Below, piece after piece: positions 41,501 to 53,925 of a DNA stretch of 64,000 nucleotides (position 1 is its first letter; each line of letters starts with the position of its first letter). The notes below the pieces were generated by a model, which saw only the letters and a list, made by a program, of their open reading frames with translations, was not told the DNA's origin and made no database searches. The DNA comes from Hydrangea macrophylla (lineage: Eukaryota > Streptophyta > Magnoliopsida > Cornales > Hydrangeaceae), in contig CM066983.1 in assembly GCA_033977485.1 (NCBI GenBank), positions 67,814,010-67,878,009 on the forward strand, written 5' to 3'. Made by a program: the position numbers and the translations under genes.

Positions 41501-41950
41501 TCTTGTACTACTGGGATATCCTCTACTATTGGTTCAGTTGCTGAGACATCAGTCACTGAACATAGAAATCCGTGACATCCTTTTTTTAATAACTTTACCG
41601 TTCGGATAGCTGAAATCAAGTACGGCGGCGGTATAACCCCACTCCTTTGAAAGCAAAAGTTCTCATGCACCGGTGATCGAAAATTAACCTCCTTCCATTT
41701 ATAGTCTATGGTGGCTTGATTAAGGGCTAACCAATCCATCCCCAATATCACATCAAAATGGTTCACCACAATCAGTATATGGTCTACGGTCATTAACTTC
41801 TCGCCTAGTTTGATCTCATAGTCTTTATATATTGTAGATGTCACTACCGGTTTACTAAGCGGCACGGCAATGGATAAATCATATCCTAGTGGCGCGGACT
41901 TAACATTCAAATGTTCAACAAAGTTAGAAGATACAAACGATTGCGTAGAT
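38600..41950 (-). pseudogene. pol of element 3 (protease, RT, RNase H, integrase, chromodomain)
   Basis: Minus strand. Protease: FDVILGMDWLALNQATIDYK (near 41740). RT: RMTPVELKELKVQLQELLDK, VKKKDGSMRICVD (then a stop where RELN should follow), [24 protein letters not shown], and the catalytic FIDDILVYS near 40940. RNase [48 protein letters not shown]. Integrase: [38 protein letters not shown], and QFAYNNGFQSRIGMAPYEAL. The C-terminus near 38640-38700 reads EEATWESEEDMRNEYP, the distal half of a chromodomain thought to bind histone marks and guide insertion. Frame changes occur near 41220, 40860, 40000 and 39400. Confidence 0.9.
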
Positions 41951-43136
41951 CCCTAATCAACGAGTATGCGTGCTAAGTGCGAACATACAAGCAGCATACC
42001 TGAGACCACTATATTAGTAGCAACCACGTCTCCAGGTTTCATCTGGAATGATCTTCCCTGACATTGCTCTGTCCTTTGTCCCCCGTCACTAGACTGCTTA
42101 GGCTTCGAACCACTAAAAGCCATAGAACTTGCCCCTTGTTGAGAACGCTTCTTTGGGCAATCCTTTGCTCGGTGTCCTAAGGTACCACAATCAAAGCACT
42201 TGAGTTGCGGGTAGGTCGCAGAACTCACACTATGTCCCCTTGTGGATCTGTTCTGAAAGTTAGTCAGAAAACATCGACCGGTGTGTGGTCGGTTGCAAAG
42301 CAGACACAACAGTATATCACTTGGTTCTCTCCTGGAATCATTAAAACCAGAACTAGAGCCTTGTGAAAACGACTTCTTAAAAGATCCCCCCTGACTTCGG
42401 TCACCACTCTCATGACTTCGCTATCCTTGGTGATTTTGTCTCGATCTCTCTATTCCACTTTCGGCTACAAGCGCCGTCTGCTGTACTGCTGCAACAGTCG
42501 AATGCTCGTAGGTCTCTACTCTCAACCGGATATTATCCCTTAAACCCTCTTCAGATTTTCTTGCCCTATCTTCCCCTTCGGGCACTGAACCCTTACTAAA
42601 CCTCAACAACGCGCTATACTTGAAGTATACTCCGTTATAGTCATGTCTCCTTGCTTGAGGTTATCAAACTCTCACTTCTTTGCATTGTAGGCGGCTCGCG
42701 GAAAGAATCGGCGATTAAATTCTGCCTTAAACCCTTCCCAAGTAATCAGTGCTCCTTGATCTAAAACGTTTACCCACCAGTTCTGAGCTTCACCCCTCAA
42801 TACGTCACTTGCGTTCTCAATCTTCTCCCTATCTGACATCGAAATAGATCGAAAAATTCGTTCCATGTCCATGACCCAATGTTCTGCCAACGTTGTATCA
42901 GGTGTCCCATGGAATTCCATTGGTTTCTTTCGAGCGAATTGTTCGGATATGGATCTTATGCCTCTAGTTTCGGGTGCGAGTGCATGCACTACAGTTATTG
43001 GTTCCACTTCGATTTGGGGTGTGGGAGGCAGTCGCTCTGCTATATTCCGTATCATTTCCCCCATATTCCCCATCATTTCTGCCATTTCATTCATACGTCG
43101 GGTGTGTGGCGATAGATTTCGCTCTTCGTCACTCAT
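41950..43136 (-). pseudogene. gag of element 3
   Basis: Begins at ATG 43136 (MSDEERNLSPHTRRMNEM). The capsid part has FARKKPMEFHGTPDT, HWVMDMERIF, LRGEAQNWW and WEGFKAEFNRRFFP. A stop follows YNAKK at 42672, and further stops and a frame change lie before ARKSEEGLRDNIRLRVETYE (42560). The zinc knuckle CFDCGTLGHRAKDC (CX2CX4HX4C, near 42160-42200) marks nucleocapsid. The region then runs into protease without a clear break. Not translatable as it stands. Confidence 0.88.
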
Positions 43137-43320
43137 GATTACAATCCTGTAGTTCTCAATGCATAAACACTATGCATGTACAACAAAAACAACAGCATGT
43201 ATGTAAAACACCATACATATGCATCAAACATCTCTAATATGTATGAATGCAATTTAGAACATGTGACAATTCACTCAACCCTCCACTCGTCGTCGAAAGT
43301 TCCCAAAGTTTTGTTACCTA

Positions 43321-43339
43321 TAGCTCTGATACCACTAAA
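43321..43339 (-). other. Primer-binding site of element 3
   Basis: On the minus strand TGGTATCAGAGC lies 4 nt after the LTR end. It is the complement of the 3' end of initiator Met tRNA, the usual chromovirus primer. Confidence 0.88.
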
Positions 43340-45424
43340 TGTTACGACCCATCCCACTACGCGTGGAAATAGGACACGTGGCACGCCACCAAGGCTCATC
43401 CAAACATCATATGACTATACGCAGCGGAAAGAACTTTAAAACAACCTTGAGTATTTAAAAGATTAGGAAACATTACCCTCTGAGTTGAAAAATCCATTGA
43501 AATCAGAGTTATAAAAAATGTTTTGGCTAATTGGAAACACGTCCAAAAGAATCAGTTTTCAAAACAAAGGTTGAGTCGACTATGCCTAGGGTCCAGTCGA
43601 CTGTACTTAGCAGAACTCAAAATCCAAAATTCTCAACAGAGGTCCAGTCGACTGATCAGGGAACCCAGTCGACTGCACTAATTACTATTTGGATCAGTAG
43701 CTAAAATCTACAGTGGTTCAATCGATTGATCAAGGGTCCAGTCGACTGTTTCTACTACTATTAACTTTCAGTGTCTCAATCCCATGGAATTCAGTCGACG
43801 GATCTAGGGTTCAATCGACTGCTCCCCTGCTGTGCAGCCCTGTGGTGATAATACTAACACATGCTTCTCAATATCCACAACCAACCACCACCAACACCAA
43901 TAACAACATTTAAGACATAACTACAGACGTTCAATTACAAGATTACAATACTACAAAACTAATCCATGGTTCTATTACAACATATTACAATTTCCAAATC
44001 CTTACACAAGTTTTTAGGATTAAAACAAAAGCATATACAAATGTGGTTCTCGTCGTTCCTCAACGGCCTCACTCCTCACGCTTCTTCTTGTCTTTCTTCT
44101 TACCTGCAATGGAGTACATCTCCACTGCTCAGCTATATGCTGAGTGCACAATTCTAAATGTATGCTTATATGGTAGTTCATGGTTTAAGATCTAAAACAC
44201 ATAGAAATAGTCTTTAGGGTGAGTGGTACGCATTCATCCGGTCGATGCCGTAGGAGGCCCACCTCTCCCATGCATCTTGTACACTGGTTGGGCCTTCCTC
44301 CATACCAGGTACCGTATCCTGGTTGGGCCCACCTCCAATCCAGACACAACCACAATTCCAATTCCCTCACAATCACAATCAAAATCACAATCCTCAAGGT
44401 TCGAGGAGCTTACCCCGGATGAATTTGCATCCCTTTGACCCAAGTAGACACATAACATGCTCACAAAACAGTTATACGTGTTTTTCACATAATTTCACAT
44501 GCATAATTAACGGGCCTAACTAATACATGAATTTCGCCCAGATCCAAAGATATCAAAAATGATGTTCAAAACATGAAAATCCATATATTACATAGATCTA
44601 GAATTCATACCTCGTGCGATTCTCTTCAAACTTTGAAGGATCGTCTAGGGAGCTAAATAAACGCCGGATTTCGAATTTGAGACGATTCCTACAAGTTTTA
44701 CTAGGTTTTCCCCAAAAGTCTAGAATTAAGATTTTTACAAAAATTGGCCAAACATGGCTTAAGTAGCATCAAAACGTAGCTCTTACCTCCACGAGTTCAA
44801 ATCTAAAATCAGGAGAAAATCTGACAAACGAACGGTCGTCGATCGGCGTCGCAAAGTCCGTGGCAACCAAATCTCCCTTCTCTCTCCTCTCTCTAGATAT
44901 TTTTGGAAAGTTTTGGATGAGAATGAATCTCATCCACTACTATATATAGTCAAACTCTTCGGGAATTGCTCTCGAAACTTTGCATACGTTCATTTTATGC
45001 CTTTACGAGTGAAAATTATAAATTCCAAAAGTTTCCAACTAAGTCTCGTTTGGGTCCAAAACATACGTCCGAAAACTAAGTTATGTGAAATCTCTACACA
45101 ACCTACCTTTTATTTAACGTGGCACTCACGTTCTCACCACAATTTTCAAAATGATGTAACAATATCAAAGTTTACCAGAATTTCCACAACACAGATAAAA
45201 TTACTATTCATAAAATACCAGATAAGTCAGATAACATTTAAATCATATAAATGTCATTTACTCGAGCCAAAGAAAATCTCAATTACCAATTTCCTCGTGT
45301 CCTTACTGACACCTCACCGTTGACTCACAGTCAACTCCAGGTCAGATTATTAATAACCATTAATAATCCTACAAATCTCAATTCTTGTATTATAAAACAT
45401 GCAATTTATGGCACAGGTGTGACA
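43340..45424 (-). repeat. 5' LTR of element 3
   Basis: 2,085 bp; tgttacgacc...caggtgtgaca on the plus strand. It carries the same CAGTCGACTG cluster at 43566-43825 as the other LTR. It differs from that LTR by scattered substitutions and several short indels. Confidence 0.93.
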
Positions 45425-48400
45425 AGTTTGAACAGGGGTATAATCGTCATAAATGAAAACAATCATTACTGATAAAAATTTGAAAACTTGGTGAAATTTC
45501 ACTACTCTTAAAAACTTGGTGAAATTTCACCACTTTGGACAAGGGTATAATCGTCATAACAAAAAAAATCAGTGTTCATAAAAATATCCAACTTGGTGAA
45601 ATTTCACCACTCTTAAAACATGGTGAAATTTCACCACTTTTAACTTAGTTTATAATTGTCACAAACGAAAAATATCATTACTGGTAAAAATTTCAGAACT
45701 TGGTGCAATTTTACCACTCTTCAGAACTTGGTGAAATTTCATCACTTTTAAAAAGGGTGTAATCATCATAAGCGAAAAATATCATTATTAATCAAAACTT
45801 CACAATTTTGTGAAATTTCACCCCTCTTCAAAATTTGGTGAAATTTTACCACTATGAACAGGGGTATAATCGTCATAAATGAAAACAATCATTACTGATA
45901 AAAATTTTAAAACTTGGTGAAATTTCACACTACTCTTCAAACTTGGTGAAATTTCACCACTTTTGAAACAGGGGTATAATCGTCATAAATGAAAAAAAAA
46001 ATCATTGCTGATAAAAATTTCAAAACGGGGTATAATCGTCATAAACGAAAAAAAAAATCATTGCTGATTAAAATTTCAAAACGTGGTGAAATTTCACATC
46101 TCCTCAAAACATGGTGAAATTTCTCCACTCTAAACAAGGGTTTAATCGTCATAAGCAAAAACTCATTATTGAAAAAAATTTCAAAACTTGGTGAAATTTC
46201 ACCACTCGTAAAACTTGGTGAAATTTCACCACTCTCAAAACCTGGTGAAATTTCTTCACTTTTCAAAACTAGGTGAAATTTCACCAGTTTGAACAGGGGT
46301 GTACTCGTCATGAATGAAAAAAAATCATTACAGATCAAAATTTGAAAACTTGGTGAAATTTCAATACTCTTCAAAACTTGGTGAAATTTCACCACTTTTG
46401 ACAAGGGTATAATCGTTATAACAAAAAAAAAATCAGTGCTGATAAACATATTGAACATGGTGAAATTTCATCACTCTTAAAACATGGTGAAATTTCACCA
46501 CTTTTAACTAGGGTTATAATCGTCACAAACGAAAAAAAATCATTACTGTTAAAAATTTCAGAACTTCGTGAAATTTCACCACTCTTCAAACATGATGAAA
46601 TTTCACCACTTTGAAAAAGGGCATAATCGTCATAAGCGAAAAAAATCATTATTGATCAAAACTTCAAAATTTGGTGAAATTTTACCCTCTTAAAAACTTG
46701 GTGAAATTTCAGCACTTTGAACAGGAGTAATCGTCATAAATGGAAAAAATCATTATTCATAAAAATTTCAAAACTTGGTGAAAGTTCACCACTCTTCAAA
46801 ATTTGTTGAAATTTCACTACTTTGAACAGGGGTATAATCATCATAAATGAAAAAAAAATCATTGCTGATAAAAATTTTAAAACTTGGTGAAATATCACCA
46901 CTCTTCAAAACATGGTGATATTTCACTCTAAACAAGGGTTTAATCATCATACGCATAAAAATCACTATTGAAATTTTTTTCAAAATTTGGTGAAATTTAC
47001 CACTCTTAAAAACTTGGTGAAATTACACCACTTTGAACAGGGGTTGTCATAAACAAAAAAAGATCTTTTACTGATAAAAATTTCAAAACTTAGTGAAAAT
47101 TTTTCACTTTTCAAAACTAGGTGAAATTTCAGCAGTTTGAATAAATGTAAAAAAAAATCATTACTGATAAAAATTTAAAACTTGGTGAAATTTCACTACT
47201 ATTCAAAACATGGTAAATTTCACCACATTGGACAAGGGTATAATCGTCATAAGAAAAAAATAATCAATGTTGATAAAAATATCAAACTTGGTGAAATTTC
47301 ACAACTCTTAAAACTTGTTGAAATTTCACCACTTTTAACTAAGGTTTTAATCGTCACAAAAGAAAAAAATCATTACTGGTAAAAATTTCATACCCTGGTG
47401 AAATTTCACCACTCTTCAAAAATGTGAAATTTCACCACTTTAAACAAGGGTATAATCTCATAAGCGAAAAAAATCATTAATAATCAAAACATAAAAAAAT
47501 TGTGAAATTTCACCCCTCCTAAAAACTTGGTGAAATTTCACCACTATGAACAAGGGTATAATCGTCATAAATGAAAAAAAATCATTACTGATAAAAATTT
47601 CAAAACTTGGTGAAATTTCACTACTCTTCAAACTTGGTGAAATTTCACCACTTTCAACAGGGGTATAATCGTCATAAACGAAAAAAATCATTACTGATAA
47701 AAATTTCAAAAGGTGGTGAAATTTCACCTCTTCAAAACATGGTGAAATTTCTCTACTCTAAACATGGGTTTAATCGTCATAAGCAAAAAAATCAGTATTG
47801 AAAAAAATTTCAAAATATGAAGAAATTTCACCACTCGTAACAACTTGGTGAAATTTTACCACTTTGAATAGGGTGTAATTGTCATAAACAAAACAAATTC
47901 ATTTACTGATAAAAGTTTCAAAACAAAGTGAAATTTCTTCACTTTTCAAAACTAGGTAAAATTTCACCAGTTTGAACAGGGGTATAATCGTCATAAATGA
48001 AAAAATCATTACTGATAAAAATTGTAAAACTTGGTGAAATTTCACTACTCGTCAAAACATGGCAAAATTTCACCACTTTGGACAAGGGTATAATCGTCAT
48101 AAGAAAAAAAGTCTGTTGATAAAAATATCAAACTTGGTGAAATTTCACCACTCTTAAAACTTGTGAAATTTCACCACTTTTAACTAAGGTTACAATCGTC
48201 ATAAACGAAAAAAAATCATTACTGGTAAAAATTTCAGAATTTGGTGAAATTTTACCAGTCTTCAAAGCTTGGTGAAATTTCACCACTTTGAACAAGGGTA
48301 TAATCGTCATAAGCGAAATAAAATCATTACTGATAAAAAACTTCAAAATTTGGTAAAGTTTCGCCCCCCTTAAAAACTTGGTCAAATTCCTCCACTTTGA

Positions 48401-50949
48401 GTAGGGGTATAATCGTCATAAATGAAAAAAATCATTAATGATAAAAATTTCAAAACTTAGTGAAATTTCACCACATTGAACAGGGGTATAATCATCATAA
48501 AAAAAAAAAAAAATCATTACTAATAAAAATTTCTCAATCTGGTGAAATTTTACCATTCTTCAAAACATGGTGAAATTTCACCACTCTAAACAAGGGTTTA
48601 ATCGTCATAAGCAAAAAAGTCATTATTGAACAAAAATTTCAAAACTTGGTGATATTTCATCACTCTTAAAACTTGGTGAAATTTCACCAATTTGAACAGG
48701 GGTATAATCGTCATAAACAAAAAAAATCATTTATTGATAAAAATTTCAAAACCTGGTGATATTTCTTCACTTTTCAAAACTAGGTGAAATTTCACCAGTT
48801 TGAACAGGGGTATAATCGTCATAAACGAAAAAAATCATTACTGACAATTATTTGAAAACTTGGTGAAATTTCACTACTCTGAAAAACTTGGTGAAATTTC
48901 ACCACTTTGGACAAGGGTATAATCGTCATAACAAAAAAAAATCAGTGATGATAAAAATATCAAACTTGGTGAAATTTCACCACTCTTAAAACATGGTGAA
49001 ATTTCACCACTTTTAACTAGGGTTATAATTGCCACAAACGAAAAATATCATTACTGGTGAAAATTTCAGAACTTGGTGAAATTTCACCACTCTTCAGAAC
49101 TTGGTGAAATTTCATCACTTTGAAAAATTGGTATAATCATCATAAGCGAAAAAAATCATTATTGATAAAAACTTGAAAATTTTGTGAAATTTCACCCCTC
49201 TTAAAAATTTGGTGAAATTTTACCACTATGAACAGGGGTATAATCGTTATAAATGAAAACAATCATTACTGATAAAAATTTCAAAACTTTTTGAAATTTC
49301 ACCACTCTTCAAAACTTGGTGAACTTTCACCACTTTGACAAGGGGTATAATCGTCATAAACGAAAAAAAAAAAGCATTAGTGATAAAAATTTCAAAACTT
49401 GGTGAAATTTCACCACCTTTCAAAACATGGTGAAATTTCACCACTCTAAACAAGGGTTTAATCGTCATAAGCAAAAAAATCATTATTGATAAAAATTTCA
49501 AAACTTGGTGAAATTTCACCACTCCCAAAAACTTGGTGAAATTTTACCATTTTGATCTGGGGTATAATCGTCATAAACACAAAAAAAAATTATTTACTGA
49601 TAGAAATTTCTCAACTTGGTGAAATTTCTTCACTTTTCAAAACTAGGTAAAATTTCAACAGTTTGAACAGGGGTATGATCATCATAAATGAAAAAAATCA
49701 TTACTGATAAAAATTTTAAAACTTGGTAAAATTTCACTACTCTTCAAAACTTGATGAAATTTCACCACTTTGGACAAGGGTATAATCGTCATAAGAAAAA
49801 AAAATCAGTGTTAATACATATCAAAAATGGTGAAATTTCACCACTCTTAAAACGTGGTGAAATTTCACCACTTTGAACAGGGGTATAATCGTCATAAACA
49901 AAAAAAAATCATTTATTGATAAAAATTTCAAAACCTGGTGAAATTTCTTCACTTTTCAAAACTAGGTGAAATTTCACCAGTTTGAACAGGGGTATAATCG
50001 TCATAAATCAAAAAAATCATTACTGATAATTATTTGAAAACTTGGTGAAATTTCACTACTCTGAAAAACTTAGTGAAATTTCACCACTTTGGACAAGGGT
50101 ATAATCGTCATAACAAAAAAAAATCAGTGTTGATAAAAATATTGAACTTGGTGAAATTTCACCACTCTTAAAACATGGTGAAATTTCACCACTTTTAACT
50201 AGGGTGATAATTGTCACAAACGAAAAATATCATTACTGGTAAAAATTTCAGAACTTGGTAAAATTTTATCATTTTAAAAAAGGGTATAATCATCACAAGC
50301 GAAAAAAATCATTATTGATAAAAACTTCAAAATTTTGTGAAATTTCACCCCTCTTAAAAATTTGGTAAAATTTTACCAGTATGAACAGGGGTATAATCGC
50401 TATAAATGAAAAAATCATTACTGATAAAAAATTCAAAACTTTTTGAAATTTCACCACTCTTCAAAACTTGGTGAACTTTCACCACTTTGACAAGGGGTAT
50501 AATTGTCATAAACGAAAAAAAAATTCATTAGTGATAAAAATTTCAAAACTTGGTGAAATTTCACCACTTTTCAAAACACGGTGAAATTTCACCACTCTAA
50601 ACAAGGGTTTAATCGTCATAAGCAAAAAAATCATTATTGATAAAAATTTCAAACTTGGTGAAATTTCACCACTCCAAAAAACTTGGTGAAATTTCACCAT
50701 TTTGAACAGGGGTATAATCGTCATAAACAAAAAAAAATTATTTACTGATAGAAATTTCAAAACTTGGTGAAATTTCTTCACTTTTCAAAACTAGGTAAAA
50801 TTTCAACAGTTTGAACATGGGTATAATCGTCACAAATGAAAAAAATTAGTGTTGATAAAAATATCGAACTTGGTGAAATTTCACCACTCTTAAAACATGG
50901 TGAAATTTCACCACTTTTAACTAGGGTTATAATCGTCACAAACGAAAAA

Positions 50950-50954
<5 letters not shown>
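45425..50954. repeat. Palindrome-rich tandem array, part 2, with higher-order structure
   Basis: Continuation of 34406-36460. Monomer variants recur in a fixed order: a gttgataaaaatatc type, a cttttaactagggttataat type, a type with cttcaaaattttgtgaaa, an actatgaacagggg type, a ctctaaacaagggtttaat type and a cttcacttttcaaaactagg type. The gataaaaatatc variant appears near 45.58, 46.44, 47.27, 48.12, 48.95 and 49.81 kb, spaced 0.83-0.86 kb, or about eight monomers. Spacing is disturbed after 49.9 kb. The insertion-site duplication of the Mutator-like element lies at 50946-50954. Confidence 0.9.
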
Positions 50955-50985
<31 letters not shown>

Positions 50986-52376
50986 GACGTAATTACACGG
51001 ACCTCCCCTCTAGTTTGCAAAATTACACAAACCTCCCTCGAGGTTTGTAATTCGGTAACAAAATGCCCCCTCCACTAACGTTCCGTTAGTTTTTTTTACA
51101 TTTGCCTCCCCTGAAAATTATAATTAGCCCCCCTATACTATAAAATTGTCATACTAAGCCCCCTTTCTCTTATATTTTTGTTCTAATTATAAAATCCCTC
51201 CTCCCTCCTTCGTTTTTGGGTTAATTTTTTTAGCATTAATTTATATCTACACAAAATATACACAAAATACATATAAATAGGTCCAAAAAAATTTTTTCCA
51301 AGAACAAACCTCTGTCAAGTCCCCCTGTATTAATTTTCTAGATCCGCCCCTGCCCTTATGCTTCAAAAGTGGACACTTAACCCCCTGTGATTGTGGACTA
51401 AAATGGAACTGTTATGATTTCACTCAAAACTGACGAAAATTCTAAAATTGGTTAAAAATATAAACACTTAACCCATTTTGTGATGTTAATTTTGGGGTTA
51501 ACGCTCTTTGAGTGAAATTTATAGCGAGGAGAACGAACTCCTTACCACTTGGCCAACAGGTCATTGGTAACATTAATTTATATCATCTACTCAAAATATA
51601 TATAAATAGGTCCAAAATTTTTTTTTCCCAAGAACAAACCTCTATCAAACCCCCCTGTATTAATTTTCTAAATCCGCCCCTGCCCTTATGCTTCAAAAGT
51701 GGACACTTAACCCCCTGTGATTGTGGACTAAAATGGAACTGTTATGATTTCACTCAAAACTGACGAACATTCTAAAATTGGTTAAAAATATAAACACTTA
51801 ACCCATTTTGTGATGTTAATTTTGGGGTTAACGCTCTTTGAGTGAAATCATAAATGGGTTAAGTGTTTATATTTTTAACCAATTTTAGAATTTTCGTCAG
51901 TTTTGAGTGAAAACATAACAGTTCCATTTTAGTCCACAATCACAGGGGTTTTAAGTGTCCACTTTTGAAGCATAAGAGCAGGGGCGGATCTAGAAAATTA
52001 ATACAGGGGGACTTGACAGAGGTTTGTTCTTGGAAAAAAAATTTTTGGACCTATTTATATGTATTTTGTGTATATTTTGTGTAGATATAAATTAATGCTA
52101 AAAAAATTAACCCAAAAACGAAGGAGGGAGGAGGGATTTTATAATTAGAACAAAAATATAAGAGAAAGGGGGCTTAGTATGACAATTTTATAGTATAGGG
52201 GGGCTAATTATAATTTTCAGGGGAGGCAAATGTAAAAAAAACTAACGGAACGTTAGTGGAGGGGGCATTTTGTTACCGAATTACAAACCTCGAGGGAGGT
52301 TTGTGTAATTTTGCAAACTAGAGGGGAGGTCCGTGTAATTACGTCAAACCTCAGGGGAGGTTAGTGTAATTTACCC
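50955..52376. mobile_element. Mutator-like foldback element, non-coding
   Basis: 1,422 bp with long inverted arms of about 530 bp. The left arm starts gggtaaattacactgacc and the right arm ends ggttagtgtaatttaccc. The interior has a second direct copy (about 51580-51848) of the inner part of the left arm. It is flanked by the 9-bp duplication AAAAAATTA (50946-50954 and 52377-52385), the size made by Mutator-family transposases. No transposase frame is present, so it is non-autonomous. It interrupts the tandem array, which resumes on the right. Confidence 0.9.
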
Positions 52377-52680
52377 AAAAAATTATTATTGTTCAAAATT
52401 TCAGAACTTGGTGAAATTTCACCACTCTTCAAAATATGGTGAAATTTAAGCACTCTAAACAAAGGTTTTGTCATAAGAAAAAAATCATTATTGATAAAAA
52501 TTTCAAAATTTGGTGAATTTTCACCTCTTAAAAACTTAGTGAAATTTGACCACTTTGAACAGGGGTATACTCGTCATAAATGAAAATAATAATTTACTGA
52601 TAAAAATTTCAAAACTTGGTGAAATTTAAAAAGTGTAGAAATTTCACCACTTTGAATATGGGTATAATGGTTATAATGTA
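52377..52680. repeat. Palindrome-rich tandem array, part 3 (last degraded monomers)
   Basis: About three monomers with decayed palindromes (ggtgaaatttaagcact, agtgaaatttgacc) and a final gtataatggttataatg. Array identity fades by 52680, the typical pattern at a tandem-array edge. Confidence 0.8.
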
Positions 52681-53479
52681 TGAATAATATACAGATAATG
52701 AGCCTTAGCATACACAATTACCCTAATGAAGGACTTAAATAAAATTGTAAATATTTAGTTGTCCTTTAACGACTAGAATTCCCTAACAAGGGCTTTACAT
52801 ATAATTTTCCCTATAAAAAAAAAATCAATAGAGTTTGATACTGTAAGATAAGTGTATGCAATGACAAATATTTGAGTACTTTGAGAGTACTACGTGACAT
52901 ATCTACGTTGCACCCTCTAAGCTCCAGCCAGTAAGATTCTCATTTGTTAGAACCCACACTCAAATAATTGGACTCCTACAGATACCACATGGGCATGCCA
53001 CGTATCTTGGTACTTTGAGTAATACTCTAAGAACAGAGATTTACACAGAATATTAGGCACATGGTAACCAGTGGGTACCATGGTACCCATTCAACTGTTG
53101 AAGTTTGAGAATGTTTTTTAGTACATGTGATATTTTAGTCCAAATGTAGTCTAGTTCATCCTAATAATTGTTTATATGATACTATAGCCCACCGATCCTT
53201 ATATTCATGTCAAACTTTATTATATCCATTCTCATTTCTGCTCAACCCAATTTAGTATTCTAAATTCAAGTTATAGATAAACCTACCTAATACTTGACAC
53301 ATGATCACTACACTATTCAGCCAAATTTCTAACACAGAGGATTTTTGGTTTTCTAACAGTAATTTACCTAAATTTCTGTTAGAAAAGCAAAAATTCTGTT
53401 AGTAATTTCCATCCCTATCAAAATAATTACTAACGGCATATTTTCGTTACAAAGTTGGATCAAAATTAAAAGATTAAAA
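52681..53479. other. AT-rich intergenic DNA
   Basis: No gene. 53320-53460 has several inverted ctaacag/ctgttag phrases around taatttacc and aattactaacgg. These resemble transposon subterminal repeats, but no defined terminus was found. Confidence 0.4.
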
Positions 53480-53745
53480 TATAAAAGAAAAAAAAAGATT
53501 AAAGAAAAGAAGTTTGACCAAATTACGGTCGGCTGGCTAGGTCACTTTTCTTGAGAGAAAAAGAGAGACGTTAAGAAAGGGGAAGAGAAAAAGTGATGCA
53601 GATCGAAGAAAAGAGAGATCTTAAGAAAGGAGAAGAGAAGTAGACAGATCGAAGAAGAGATCAAGAAAGGGGAAGAGAAGAAGAAATCGAGAAAGAAGAA
53701 GACAGATCGGAGAAGAGAAGAAAAAGAGAAAAGGAGAAGAGAAGC
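53480..53745 (+). repeat. Purine-rich degenerate tandem repeat
   Basis: A long purine-only strand built from repeated blocks such as agatcgaagaaagagagatc, ttaagaaagg(g/a)gaagagaag and acagatcg. It is a candidate for triplex (H-DNA) structure. It is directly followed by pyrimidine microsatellites. Confidence 0.65.
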
Positions 53746-53806
53746 TCCAACGCCACCACCATCGTCACTGCCACCTCATCACACTACCGCTGAATCTCCA
53801 CCCTCT

Positions 53807-53810
<4 letters not shown>

Positions 53811-53864
<54 letters not shown>

Positions 53865-53925
53865 GTGTGTGTGTGTGTGTGTGCGTCTCTCTCTCTCTCT
53901 CTCACACACACACACTCACCCATTC
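53811..53925 (+). repeat. (CT)n-(GT)n-(CT)n-(CA)n compound microsatellite
   Basis: More than 25 CT repeats, then about ten GT, about ten CT and five CA repeats. Reading frames across it are low-complexity artefacts. Confidence 0.95.

Larger units (their letters stand above)
36461..45424 (-). mobile_element. Chromovirus (Tekay/Del-like Ty3/gypsy) inserted in the array (element 3)
   Basis: 8,964-bp insertion with a 5-bp duplication AGTTT (36456-36460 and 45425-45429) that interrupts a monomer whose unbroken form reads accagtttgaacagg. Minus-strand order: 5' LTR (43340-45424), iMet-tRNA primer site, gag with a CCHC knuckle, protease, RT, RNase H, integrase, a chromodomain C-terminus, polypurine tract and 3' LTR (36461-38581). 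The chromodomain motif and RT/RNase H style place it with chromoviruses, many of which insert into heterochromatin. All coding parts have stops. Confidence 0.95.

Noticed and set aside
44185..45472. Short frames in the element 3 LTRs, also at 37250-38743
   Set aside because: The same frames occur in both LTR copies on both strands, some with stops in one copy; LTR sequence is not expected to code.
46039..50781. Several 60-140 residue minus-strand frames in the array
   Set aside because: All are translations of the repeat (recurring VKFHQVLK and GEISPSF phrases), with no start context or homology.
34406..52680. CRISPR-like look of regular repeats
   Set aside because: Repeats are contiguous diverged monomers without unique spacers, there are no cas genes, and the surroundings are a plant nuclear genome.
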